Shown: piece by piece, positions 16,362-24,213 of the stretch
Numbering within the stretch: the stretch's first letter is position 1
Layout of the letters: each line of letters begins with the position of its first letter
From: RGIG1681 sp017467625
GTDB taxonomy: Bacteria; Bacillota; Clostridia; Christensenellales; UBA1242
DNA length: 64,000 nucleotides
Assembly: GCA_017467625.1 (NCBI GenBank)
Contig: JAFUSN010000004.1
Location: 372,001-436,000, forward strand
Direction: 5' to 3'
The notes under the pieces: generated by a model
Databases searched by the model: none
Told to the model about the DNA's origin: nothing
The model's input: only the letters and a program-made list of their open reading frames with translations
Translations under genes and position numbers: made by a program

Positions 16362-16706
16362 ATGGAAGATGGTGTTAAATTTTATGCAATTGGAAAAAAT
16401 TTGAATACAATAAATGAAATTTGTGCTGTTTTTAGTTCTGAGAAAGGTGGATCAATTTATTATTCAATGACACTCAAAAATCAAAAGCCTAAAACAATTG
16501 ATAAGTTTTTGGATGATTTAAAAAATCCCAACTCTGAAATTGTTATTGCAAATATTGATCGCATTGAAGAACATATTAAACTTTCAGATGTTGTTAGAGT
16601 TTATCCATTGAGTGCAGAAGCATCTAAAGATATTTATGATTTTATCATGAATCATTATTCTGAAATTGGGCATTCGGAAGATTGTCAAAAAAAGAAACTT
16701 GTTTAA
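16362..16706 (+). CDS. Uncharacterised small protein (114 aa)
   Basis: ATG 16362 follows GAGG with 6 bases spacing. A TAAAAT -10 box at 16336-16341 puts the TSS between this start and an ATG at 16350, favouring 16362. The protein reads MEDGVKFYAIGKNLNTINEI and continues as a mixed alpha/beta sequence ending in a Lys-rich tail. No family is recognised. The larger gene at 16729 follows after 22 bases, so they are probably co-transcribed. Confidence 0.6.
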   Translation: MEDGVKFYAIGKNLNTINEICAVFSSEKGGSIYYSMTLKNQKPKTIDKFLDDLKNPNSEIVIANIDRIEEHIKLSDVVRVYPLSAEASKDIYDFIMNHYSEIGHSEDCQKKKLV

Positions 16707-16728
16707 TTATTTTATTGGAGGAACAATT

Positions 16729-18312
16729 ATGAATCAAGATATTGATTCATTCATTTCAAATATAATTAGTTCAGCAAAGTTTCATCAGGAAAATGATGGT
16801 TGGAATAAAAATGAAGTTATGCGATTTGTTTATATTAGTCTTGGGCAAGGACTTGAAAAGAGTATGGACTTTTTTTATTCTAGACATGGTAAATATGGCG
16901 AGAAAAATTTATCAGTTCGTGAAATGAAAGAGATTCATGAAACAAAGGCTTCATTTGAAGTGACCTGCAAAGTTACAGCGGAAATGCTGAAATTTATATT
17001 TGATAACCTAGGAATTGAATCACAAATTATTGAATCCGTAAATGAAACAGAGTATAAAAAGGGCATTTCAAAATATGATATTTATCATAGTTATTTGATT
17101 TGCACCGGAGAAGAAGGGAAAAAATATTTCCTTTCGCTTAACAATGATATTATGAATGTTAAAATGCATTTCAAAACATTAAGTTTTGGTGCTGATGTGC
17201 CTTATTATATTGAAAGTCCAGATAAAAAGATAATTCAAACATATCGTGGCGAAAAAATTGAACATTCACGATTTAGCGACGCGGAGTTAGCAAGAATTGA
17301 TGCAAAGATTGGCTATTCATATATTGTTAGGCAAAATGGGAAAAATAGGCATGCATATTCGCCTGGATTTTCACATGAAGTTAAAGAACATTATCTTTTA
17401 GTTAGATTAAAAGAATTAGATCAGAGATTTTTAAAGAGTTATAATGAAAAACTCATTAGCATTGGAAAACCAAACTTTTCGCTTTATAGTGATGATGAAA
17501 TTTTTGAAATGATTAAAATTATTTTGGTTAATTCATATAACTTAATTTTGGAAAAAATTGGAATTAACAAAACAGTTAACTGGGAAATTTTCACTTCACA
17601 AATGGAAGAAAAAAATGGCGATGCTGAAATTGATTGGACTGACTATAAAAATGTTAAAAAGTTAATGGCTGGCTTGATTAAGGAGAACACAGATGATCCA
17701 TCGCCTCAAGATTTTCAAATTTGTTCTTTTGCTTGTAATTTAATTAGAACAATTGTTGGCCTTAAAAATAAAACTGAGTCACGAGAAGATATAAAAGAAC
17801 AGTATTTAATGGCAAAAACTGAGTTATCAAAATGTTTTGTTTCAAATGAAGATAAACAAAAATTTATTAATGAAGATAGATCGTATAATCCAAGCAATGA
17901 ATTTTTGTATCATAAAATAATAACGCTCTTTAATAAGGATTTTTCGTATCAAAGCAGGCTCGCACGCAATGTTCCCGGAGTTATTAAACATATGGGGCTT
18001 ATTGAGCAATCTGAATTTATTAAACAATATTTATTTTTCATTTTGAAAAATGAATTTAAAACTGAAGATGATTTTTATAAAAGAATTTTATTTTCGTCAA
18101 TGACAGAAACTCTAGATAAAGAAAATCATGCTTTTTTAATTCATATAAAGGCAAACGAAAGCGATAAAAAATCATATACACTTGTTTATGACCCACAAGT
18201 AAATCAACTGCTTTATGATGAACATATTGACTACCTTTATGTTCGTGGAAACTATACAATTTACAGCAAAACTGCAAGGGAATATTTTGATAATAAAATG
18301 AATGGAAAATAA
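16729..18312 (+). CDS. Uncharacterised protein, possible transglutaminase-like domain
   Basis: The start is ATG 16729 after TTGGAGG; an open frame reaching back to 16666 overlaps the previous gene and lacks a site. The 527-aa product begins with NEVMRFVYISLGQGL, then FEVTCKVTAEMLKFIFDNLG (Cys80), KYDIYHSYLIC (His120) and KKYFLSLNNDIMN (Asp140). The order Cys-His-Asp and the spacing (40 and 20 residues) fit a transglutaminase/papain-like triad. The remaining 370 residues are charged, helical and unrecognised. No signal peptide is visible. The enzymatic idea is inference from motif spacing only. Confidence 0.7.
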   Translation: MNQDIDSFISNIISSAKFHQENDGWNKNEVMRFVYISLGQGLEKSMDFFYSRHGKYGEKNLSVREMKEIHETKASFEVTCKVTAEMLKFIFDNLGIESQIIESVNETEYKKGISKYDIYHSYLICTGEEGKKYFLSLNNDIMNVKMHFKTLSFGADVPYYIESPDKKIIQTYRGEKIEHSRFSDAELARIDAKIGYSYIVRQNGKNRHAYSPGFSHEVKEHYLLVRLKELDQRFLKSYNEKLISIGKPNFSLYSDDEIFEMIKIILVNSYNLILEKIGINKTVNWEIFTSQMEEKNGDAEIDWTDYKNVKKLMAGLIKENTDDPSPQDFQICSFACNLIRTIVGLKNKTESREDIKEQYLMAKTELSKCFVSNEDKQKFINEDRSYNPSNEFLYHKIITLFNKDFSYQSRLARNVPGVIKHMGLIEQSEFIKQYLFFILKNEFKTEDDFYKRILFSSMTETLDKENHAFLIHIKANESDKKSYTLVYDPQVNQLLYDEHIDYLYVRGNYTIYSKTAREYFDNKMNGK

Positions 18313-18340
18313 AAAAGAGGAAGATTGATTCCTCTTTTTA
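18312..18340. terminator. Bidirectional terminator
   Basis: The stem AAAAAGAGGAA / TTCCTCTTTTT lies between the 16729 gene and the convergent YwaF-like gene. Confidence 0.85.
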
Positions 18341-19159
18341 TTTGTTTAATTTTGATTTATGTTTTTCGGTTATTTTTGAATTTATTAAGTATACAAGTTT
18401 TGAAATGCAAACCACAATTCCAGCAAATGGAATGTAAGTTAAAAGCATTATGAATGTGTAAATAAATCTCAATTTATTTGCTGCTAAAACCTGTGCGAGG
18501 GTGCTGAAAACAGGAACGCCTGAACCTTCATAAATTTGCATGTAGTCAGCGCCGTGTTCATAGTTTACTGGGGTTGCAAAGAGAGATAAAATCACCATAG
18601 GTATCCATGCATAAATCATATCAATCCAATTCAACTTTTTGTAGCCCGATATAAGCAAAAACGTTCCAATTCCAAACATAGACAAGTGGAAAATCATTGA
18701 ATAAAATGCACCAAACGTCCAAAATGGGTACCAGTTTAATCCATTGCACTGGACAATTCCAATTGCACCAGCAAGCAAACTTATTGTTGTTAAAAATGAA
18801 AGTGTTGAGTTTCTAATTTTTTCATTTTTACACCATGCAGATATAAGCAAGCAATATATAAACAGCGAACATGTGTAAAGAGGAAGAATTCCACCAATAT
18901 TAAAACCACGACCTGTTGTTATGTCGTAATAGCTTTCCCAAACAATTTTAACTATTTCAAAAACTGCAATGCAAATTGAAAAAACTTTTAAAAATTTGTC
19001 AATTTTTTTATGGTTTGCTTTTCTCAACAAAATTGAGATTGTTGGAACAAGCAAAAATGATAAAATTATAAAAATTATATGTGGTGTGCTAAACAGGTCA
19101 GATGAAAAGTTTTCAATGTTATATTTGTAATCAAAAAATTTGTATGCTGCAAAATTCAT
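18338..19159 (-). CDS. YwaF-like (TIGR02206) integral membrane protein
   Basis: The 273-aa protein has about seven membrane segments. LPLYTCSLFIY after the third segment and the GAFYSMIFHLSMFGIG stretch with an intramembrane His are characteristic of the YwaF/TMEM164-like family. The N-terminus FSTPHIIFIILSF also fits. Function in bacteria is not established. The start is preceded by GAGGGGAAAA. It stands alone between the terminator at 18312-18340 and the phosphoesterase gene. Confidence 0.7.
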   Translation of the reverse strand: MNFAAYKFFDYKYNIENFSSDLFSTPHIIFIILSFLLVPTISILLRKANHKKIDKFLKVFSICIAVFEIVKIVWESYYDITTGRGFNIGGILPLYTCSLFIYCLLISAWCKNEKIRNSTLSFLTTISLLAGAIGIVQCNGLNWYPFWTFGAFYSMIFHLSMFGIGTFLLISGYKKLNWIDMIYAWIPMVILSLFATPVNYEHGADYMQIYEGSGVPVFSTLAQVLAANKLRFIYTFIMLLTYIPFAGIVVCISKLVYLINSKITEKHKSKLNK

Positions 19160-19222
19160 AATCTTTTCCCCTCATAGTTTTATGATAGCATTATTTTTTA
19201 GTTTTTACAAATGTTTGAATGA

Positions 19223-20272
19223 TTAGTTAAAAAAGCAATTTTCAATTAATGTTGTTTCGTTAAGCTTCAATACGGTTGCTCCGTTTAAACAAATTGTTTC
19301 ATCTTGATAAAATCCACCAAGTTTTCCAGTTTTTAAAGCAAATGTTAACCTTACACCTTGATAGGCGAGTGTGAAGTTATTTCCATGCTGATGTCCACAA
19401 ATAATGTCTTTCACGCTGCAGGTTTTTGTCGTTTGGAAAAATCCATTTTGAAGAGAACCAAAAAGCGAATCATTAACATACACATCACCAATAACTTGAA
19501 CATCGCTTTCGCCGTTTAAATACTTTCTATATGCAGTGGCATATTCTGGGAGAGGTTTGTGCAAAAAACACATCCCACTTGAATACTCGCCATTATTAAA
19601 ATTTTTTATTCCTTCAGCGTTCCATTTAAACCATTGAATTTGTGAATCAGAAATTTTTTCATCATAACCAGAATTGAGCATGTAAAGAGTTTTGTAAATT
19701 TTTCCATCTTCAATGATGTTTATTACATAATTTCCAAGAGACCCAATGTTTGATGGTCCACGCTTAAACATTGAATATTTTCCTTGGCTGTAAAGGTCGC
19801 AGCAAAAATTTTCACTTGCAACTGCAGAATTTTTTTCGTTTCCATAGTCATGGTTTCCAAAAACAGGAGCATAAGGAATTTTAAAAGAGTCAAGCCAAGA
19901 AATTAGGGAAGTTAATGAAATTAGATTTTCATTACTCCATGTTTGGTCACCGGTTAGTGTGATTAAATTTGGTTTTGTTTTTCGTATGAGATAGGCAATT
20001 TCGTTGCGAATTTCACTTTTGTTGAATGTGTTTTCAAGGTCGCACATTTGAACATCAGCCAAATTTAAAATGACAAAATCTTTATTTTTTTCTTTTTGAA
20101 TTGTTGCAATTGATTCAATTTGAAATGGGACATCGCTTTGCCAGACTTCAGTGTTTTTTGAACCTATGTAGTGATGAAAAAATAAAAAGTGAACACAACA
20201 AAACACAATGCAAAAAAGCAACAACAAAATTGAAAGGGTTATTAAAATTGGTTTTTGTTTGAGCTTTAACAT
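19223..20272 (-). CDS. Membrane-anchored calcineurin-like metallophosphoesterase
   Basis: The 349-aa product has an N-terminal anchor (about residues 8-32) and an outer catalytic domain. NLADVQMCD replaces the usual D-x-H with D-x-Q in motif I, TLTGDQTW is motif II, VFGNHDYG is motif III, FLHKPLPEY gives a later His, and IICGHQHGNNF is the terminal GHxH. It resembles extracellular phosphodiesterases of the DhkA/YkuE kind. The start codon lies 6 bases from a -10 box (TAAACT), so the transcript may be leaderless. Confidence 0.8.
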   Translation of the reverse strand: MLKLKQKPILITLSILLLLFCIVFCCVHFLFFHHYIGSKNTEVWQSDVPFQIESIATIQKEKNKDFVILNLADVQMCDLENTFNKSEIRNEIAYLIRKTKPNLITLTGDQTWSNENLISLTSLISWLDSFKIPYAPVFGNHDYGNEKNSAVASENFCCDLYSQGKYSMFKRGPSNIGSLGNYVINIIEDGKIYKTLYMLNSGYDEKISDSQIQWFKWNAEGIKNFNNGEYSSGMCFLHKPLPEYATAYRKYLNGESDVQVIGDVYVNDSLFGSLQNGFFQTTKTCSVKDIICGHQHGNNFTLAYQGVRLTFALKTGKLGGFYQDETICLNGATVLKLNETTLIENCFFN

Positions 20273-20278
20273 ACATTT

Positions 20279-20307
20279 AGTTTAACATGGTACGATAAAT
20301 TTTTCAA
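20279..20307 (-). promoter_or_regulatory. Promoter directly before the phosphoesterase start codon
   Basis: TTGAAA (20302-20307), 17 bp, TAAACT (20279-20284) on the minus strand, then 6 bases to ATG 20272. No ribosome binding site is present. Confidence 0.6.
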
Positions 20308-20375
20308 ATTAAATTCTCAAACTTAACTGAAAGTGATTTTTTTAGTGTTTGGATAAATTTGTGTTTTTAGCAACA

Positions 20376-20408
20376 GAAAAATCCAGTTCTAGTTTGAACT
20401 GGATTTTC
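20376..20408. terminator. Isolated strong hairpin in a 440-base gene-free stretch
   Basis: GAAAAATCCAGTTC / GAACTGGATTTTC forms a 13-bp stem with a 6-base loop and a short T-run on the plus side. No gene ends here, so it may terminate an unannotated short RNA. The rest of 20308-20550 shows nothing recognisable. Confidence 0.55.
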
Positions 20409-20550
20409 TTTGGCTTCAAAGTTTCAGCCAAAATATGAGTTTTGAGGAAAATTATATATCCTAAACTTGTATTTTTATATGTAAACACAAAATCGCATAA
20501 AGTGCGATAAAATCAGCAATTACAAATATTTGAAAAAATTTAAATTCTTA

Positions 20551-20579
20551 TTGACAATTTAAAGTATAAATGTTAAGTT
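20551..20579 (+). promoter_or_regulatory. Promoter of the structured leader / 59-aa gene
   Basis: TTGACA (20551-20556), 17 bp, TAAGTT (20574-20579). Confidence 0.6.
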
Positions 20580-20592
20580 TGGAATAGAAGGC

Positions 20593-20644
20593 ATGTTTAC
20601 TGCAAATAAAAAAGCAGTATCATTTTGAATAATACTGCCTTTTA
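20593..20644 (+). promoter_or_regulatory. Attenuator-like leader with 11-codon mini-ORF
   Basis: GCAGTAT (20614-20620) pairs with ATACTGC (20632-20638), followed by CTTTT, forming a terminator. An upstream ACTGC (20599-20603) can instead pair with GCAGT (20614-20618), which would break the terminator. A mini-ORF (ATG 20593 to TGA 20628) runs through the 5' arm. This is the layout of a transcription attenuator, but the signal sensed is unknown. Confidence 0.45.
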
Positions 20645-20653
20645 GTAAAATCT

Positions 20654-20694
20654 AGTATGGTATATGTTCCCTGACAAGAGCATTGTATCATACT
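20654..20694 (+). ncRNA. Second hairpin of the leader RNA
   Basis: AGTATGGTATA (20654-20664) pairs with TGTATCATACT (20684-20694), 11 bp with two G-T wobbles and a 19-base loop. It lies between the attenuator-like element and the 59-aa gene. Confidence 0.4.
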
Positions 20695-20746
20695 CCCTGG
20701 ATGTCGTGCAAGTGATTTTATGAAAATAATTTTAGGAGATGAAATA

Positions 20747-20926
20747 ATGTTTTATTATAACAATTACAACTTTTGGGCTAATCAAGCTTTCGGTAAATTG
20801 CGTGATGATTTTATCCACAATTGGATAGATTCAGTTTGCAGAAACTATCAAGTGAGAAATTTCTGCTACAACTTATTGCACTTGCGCTCAGCACTTGAAA
20901 TACAAAGAAATGTAATTTTTTATTAA
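20747..20926 (+). CDS. Small aromatic-rich protein (59 aa), unknown
   Basis: ATG 20747 is preceded by AGGAGA at ideal spacing and the gene is followed at once by a perfect 12-bp terminator, so it looks like a real small gene. The product begins MFYYNNYNFWANQAFGKL, is rich in Tyr, Phe, Trp, Asn and Arg, has two cysteines and lacks a clear membrane segment. No family is recognised. It sits behind an attenuator-like leader and ahead of the Mrr nuclease cassette. Confidence 0.55.
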   Translation: MFYYNNYNFWANQAFGKLRDDFIHNWIDSVCRNYQVRNFCYNLLHLRSALEIQRNVIFY

Positions 20927-20940
20927 TTGCATTATTAAAA

Positions 20941-20979
20941 ACAAAAACCAGCCAGAATACTATGCTGGTTTTTGTTTTT
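20941..20979 (+). terminator. Terminator of the 59-aa gene
   Basis: A perfect 12-bp stem ACAAAAACCAGC / GCTGGTTTTTGT with an 11-base loop and T-run. Confidence 0.9.
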
Positions 20980-21057
20980 CCATAATAATTGATTTGTTTT
21001 TCTTTATGTTAATATTTTGTTTATGTTATAATTTAGTTGGATTAAGGAGAATAGTAG

Positions 21058-22986
21058 ATGATAAAAGATTTTGAAAATAAAAAATATAAAATACAAGACA
21101 AAAATTCTAAAAATAGAATATCAAGTGTATTGAAAAGTTTTATCTTTATCGCAGTAATATCTTGGATAATATTTCTTATATTTGGATTTGTAGCTGCATT
21201 TACTAATGAAGTGGCAATGGTAATTGTTGGAACATTTATAGGATTAGGTGGATTATTTATTTTTTTACTTGGAATTATTGTTGAGCAATCAATAAGCAAA
21301 AAAAAATCAAAGAAAATTGATATAGGAAATATAGCTAATGGAACATCAAAAACGAAAGAAGAAATGACAAAGGATAGAGTTTATGAAATTATTGATAATT
21401 TAAAAAAGGGTATATTTGAAATAGAATATCCAAAGTTAGGGGATCCTCTTTTAGTTGTTGGAAATCAAATGAGTTTAGATGAAAGATTAGAATTTAGAAG
21501 AAAGTTTAGTGATAAATTTGCAGGAAAATCAAAAGAAGAATACGATACCAATGTTAAATTATTTGTTAGTCATCTTAAAAATTATTATACATTATTCGAA
21601 AAATATTTAGACAATAAAGAAATAACAAAAATTATTCAAAACTTTATCCTAGACAATCCTAGTATTGTCAACAAAGGCTCTTTTAATCAGTTTTTTTTAG
21701 ATTATGAACTTTTTGATTGTGATGTGGATAACATAAAAGGTATTCCATATTATTTGTATACCAACTACTATTACTACGATAAGCCCAAATTTATGCATAA
21801 TGCTATCAATCAATACATATTAGAATATGCTGATATTAAAACGATTGATACAAAAGAAAATTTTGATTTATTATATGAAAATGTCTTAAAACACGAAGAA
21901 ATTAAGTTGTCATTTACATTTAAGGAAAATTTAAGTAAAAAACAAAAAGAGTTTATTGATTTAATAAATAGTGCATACAAAGCGATGACTAATGATAAAA
22001 TATATATCCAAGAATCACTATGTGATAAGTTTAGAAAAACTTTTGAATATAGTGATGATTTGCCAATTGATATATATTCATTGGCTGTTCATTTATGTAT
22101 TACTAATTTTGATAAATATGATTTTGATTGGGAAACAAACGAATATAATTCATTATATAAACCAGTAAAAGAAGTTTATGATACATTACAGCGAGAATAT
22201 AAAAATGCGTTTCTATTAAAAACAGGTTTATTAAAAAAATATAATGATTTAAATTATAGTGTTATTTTTATGTTGATGCAATATCATCTCAATCAATTTA
22301 AACTTAATAAAGCAAAGAAAATGGTTAACAATTTTGATAAAATTCATTATGACAGTTCTGGGCTATTGTTTGATGATAGTGATGAATGCAATAAAATGTT
22401 GCAATATTTATATGATGAAGAATATACGATTGAAGATATAATAAAGTTAGATAAATTATTGAATAATCAAACAGCTGGTGAAGAATTAGTTGGATTAGTA
22501 CAGGTCGATGTTAATTTTAATGTTGTTGATGAAAGAGATAAGTATAAGTTTGTAATTGATAAATTTAATGAATTTTTAAGTGAAGAATATGTAAACAAGT
22601 TGTCCACTAAAGAAGTTATTAAAAATAAGAAAATTACCATTGATGATATAGATAGAATGAATGGAATTGAATTTGAAAATTTTATTGCAGATTTATTTGA
22701 AAAGATGGGTTATAGTACAAAAGTTACGAAAGCTTCTAATGATCAAGGAGTTGATATAATTGCGACACGAGGAGAAAGAATCGTTGCAATTCAAGCAAAA
22801 TGTTATAGTCAGCCTGTAGGCAACCATGCAATAATGGAGGTTTGTGGAGGTGCAAAGTATTATAATGCTACAGAGTGCATGGTAATAACAAATCAAGTAT
22901 TCACAAAAAGTGCCATTGAACTTGCAGATGCAAATTCTGTAGAATTATGGGATAGAAGAGTACTAATAGAAAAATTGATGAGGTAA
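21058..22986 (+). CDS. Membrane-anchored Mrr-type restriction endonuclease
   Basis: The 642-aa product has two adjacent membrane segments near residues 25-80 (FIFIAVISWIIFLIFGF and MVIVGTFIGLGGLFIFLLGII). A long charged helical region (about 90-515) follows, and then a C-terminal Mrr_cat domain (about 525-642). In it, MNGIEFENFIADLFEKMGY, DQGVDIIATRG and IVAIQAKCY give the D-(Q)xK catalytic core, and CMVITNQVFTKSAIELA is typical. Mrr enzymes cut modified or foreign DNA. ATG 21058 follows AAGGAG, and the frame uses many ATA and TTA codons, unlike its neighbours, suggesting transfer. The partner gene starts 6 bases after the stop. Confidence 0.85.
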   Translation: MIKDFENKKYKIQDKNSKNRISSVLKSFIFIAVISWIIFLIFGFVAAFTNEVAMVIVGTFIGLGGLFIFLLGIIVEQSISKKKSKKIDIGNIANGTSKTKEEMTKDRVYEIIDNLKKGIFEIEYPKLGDPLLVVGNQMSLDERLEFRRKFSDKFAGKSKEEYDTNVKLFVSHLKNYYTLFEKYLDNKEITKIIQNFILDNPSIVNKGSFNQFFLDYELFDCDVDNIKGIPYYLYTNYYYYDKPKFMHNAINQYILEYADIKTIDTKENFDLLYENVLKHEEIKLSFTFKENLSKKQKEFIDLINSAYKAMTNDKIYIQESLCDKFRKTFEYSDDLPIDIYSLAVHLCITNFDKYDFDWETNEYNSLYKPVKEVYDTLQREYKNAFLLKTGLLKKYNDLNYSVIFMLMQYHLNQFKLNKAKKMVNNFDKIHYDSSGLLFDDSDECNKMLQYLYDEEYTIEDIIKLDKLLNNQTAGEELVGLVQVDVNFNVVDERDKYKFVIDKFNEFLSEEYVNKLSTKEVIKNKKITIDDIDRMNGIEFENFIADLFEKMGYSTKVTKASNDQGVDIIATRGERIVAIQAKCYSQPVGNHAIMEVCGGAKYYNATECMVITNQVFTKSAIELADANSVELWDRRVLIEKLMR

Positions 22987-22992
22987 TGTAAG

Positions 22993-23799
22993 ATGGATAC
23001 TTTAGAGTTATTAAAAAATTATACAAATTCTAATACGATTATAATAGATAATCTTGATACTTATCCAGATTATATACTTAAATTACTGACAAAAAAAGGA
23101 AAAATTATAACTGATTATAATATAGAAATGCAAAAACACTATGAAATTTGTAAAGAAAGGGGATATTCCCCAACTAGTTTTCAGTTGGGTTCTAGTATAG
23201 AACTAGATGAACTAATTAGCGAAATTTGTGAATATTTATATTTAAATAATTATAATGTTTTAGCTTTTCATGTTTGTAGGTTAACTAATGAAGAATATAA
23301 AACAATCAAAAAAACTGGTCTGAAAAATATTAATTATGAATTCCTTTACGAAAGAATAAGTAATTTAGTAGTTCAAAACATAATTGATGAATCTGAGGGT
23401 AATGAACTAATTCTAGCAATAAACAATAAAGAAAAAAGACTAAATAATATGTTAGGTGTATTTTGTGGTTCACAATATTTCAATACTCCTGAATATTGTG
23501 TATTTTTTGAAAATTGGGGTGGAATGATAATAAGTAACCACTATAATAACGATAATCTAAAAGAAAAATTAAGAAGTATGTCAAAACCTTTCATGTTGTT
23601 ATATTCAGTAGAAACAAGTAAGATAAACAATTTAAAAACAATAGTAAAAAATATTTTAATTAATGGAAATGATTTAATTAAAAAAAGTATTAGCACAGAA
23701 TTTTATATGAACATTGAAAGTAAATTTTTAGATATTCTGAATATAGAAGATAGGAATGATAAAATTATAATTTTAGGTAAGAATGATTCAAAAAAATAA
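22993..23799 (+). CDS. Unknown partner protein of the Mrr-type nuclease
   Basis: The 268-aa protein starts 6 bases after the nuclease gene and shares its ATA/TTA-rich codon use, so the two look like one cassette. No membrane segment is seen. VLAFHVCRLTNEEYKTIKKTGLKNI has the His-x-CRLT-x(3)-I-x(4)-GL shape seen at the start of ADP-ribosyltransferase-like folds; this is a weak resemblance only. FENWGGMIISNH follows later. It could be an effector, a sensor or an immunity protein. The gene ends before a terminator. Confidence 0.65.
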   Translation: MDTLELLKNYTNSNTIIIDNLDTYPDYILKLLTKKGKIITDYNIEMQKHYEICKERGYSPTSFQLGSSIELDELISEICEYLYLNNYNVLAFHVCRLTNEEYKTIKKTGLKNINYEFLYERISNLVVQNIIDESEGNELILAINNKEKRLNNMLGVFCGSQYFNTPEYCVFFENWGGMIISNHYNNDNLKEKLRSMSKPFMLLYSVETSKINNLKTIVKNILINGNDLIKKSISTEFYMNIESKFLDILNIEDRNDKIIILGKNDSKK

Positions 23800-23864
23800 T
23801 TTAAGATTCTGACATGTTCTTGTCTTGGTGCGAGTTTGTTTAATAATTTTAAATTTACAAAAAC

Positions 23865-23899
23865 AAAAAGTCTAAACCATATTCGGTTTAGACTTTTTT
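23865..23899 (+). terminator. Terminator of the Mrr cassette
   Basis: The 14-bp stem AAAAAGTCTAAACC / GGTTTAGACTTTTT with loop ATATTC and a T-run. Confidence 0.9.
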
Positions 23900-23917
23900 G
23901 GCTCCCCAGGTAGGGTT
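23896..23917 (-). repeat. Copy of the tRNA-Asn 3' end (att-like)
   Basis: These 22 bases are identical to 23979-24000, which covers the CCA end and acceptor/T-arm of tRNA-Asn. The bases that follow (23918-23955) do not form the rest of a tRNA. The copy directly adjoins the Mrr cassette terminator, as an attachment-site remnant would. Confidence 0.7.
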
Positions 23918-23952
23918 ACTCACGAATGCGAGCCCATCTACCTGAGTCGCAT

Positions 23953-23977
23953 AAAAAAAGAAGACTTGCGTCTTCTT
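23953..23977 (-). terminator. Terminator of tRNA-Asn
   Basis: The 8-bp stem AAGAAGAC / GTCTTCTT with loop TTGC and a T-run on the minus strand, just past the tRNA 3' end. Confidence 0.8.
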
Positions 23978-23981
23978 ATTT

Positions 23982-24056
23982 TGGCTCCCCAGGTAGGGTT
24001 CGAACCTACGGCCTATCGATTAACAGTCGAGTGCTCCACCACTGAGCTACTGGGGA
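23982..24056 (-). tRNA. tRNA-Asn (GTT)
   Basis: The minus strand reads TCCCCAGTAGCTCAGTGG at the 5' end. The anticodon loop CTGTTAA gives GTT, the T-arm is GTAGGTTCGAACCTAC, and the acceptor CTGGGGA-G is followed by an encoded CCA. All four arms pair. Confidence 0.95.
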
Positions 24057-24089
24057 ATATTAAGTTTTGTTCTTTGACGAACAATGGTA

Positions 24090-24118
24090 TTATATAACAA
24101 CTAATAATTTTTTGCAAC
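24090..24118 (-). promoter_or_regulatory. tRNA-Asn promoter
   Basis: TTGCAA (24113-24118), 17 bp, TATAAT (24090-24095) on the minus strand. Confidence 0.7.
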
Positions 24119-24159
24119 ACTTTTTTCTATATTTTCAAATTTTATTTTGTAAAACATTT

Positions 24160-24188
24160 TTGATTCTGTTAATATAATGTTATAAAAT
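24160..24188 (+). promoter_or_regulatory. Promoter of the Pr6Pr gene
   Basis: TTGATT (24160-24165), 17 bp, TAAAAT (24183-24188). Confidence 0.6.
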
Positions 24189-24213
24189 TCACATACTAAT
24201 TTGAGAGGATGAA

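Noticed and set aside
23918..23955. Second tRNA gene next to tRNA-Asn
   Set aside because: Only the 3' end matches; the rest does not give D-arm or anticodon-arm pairing.
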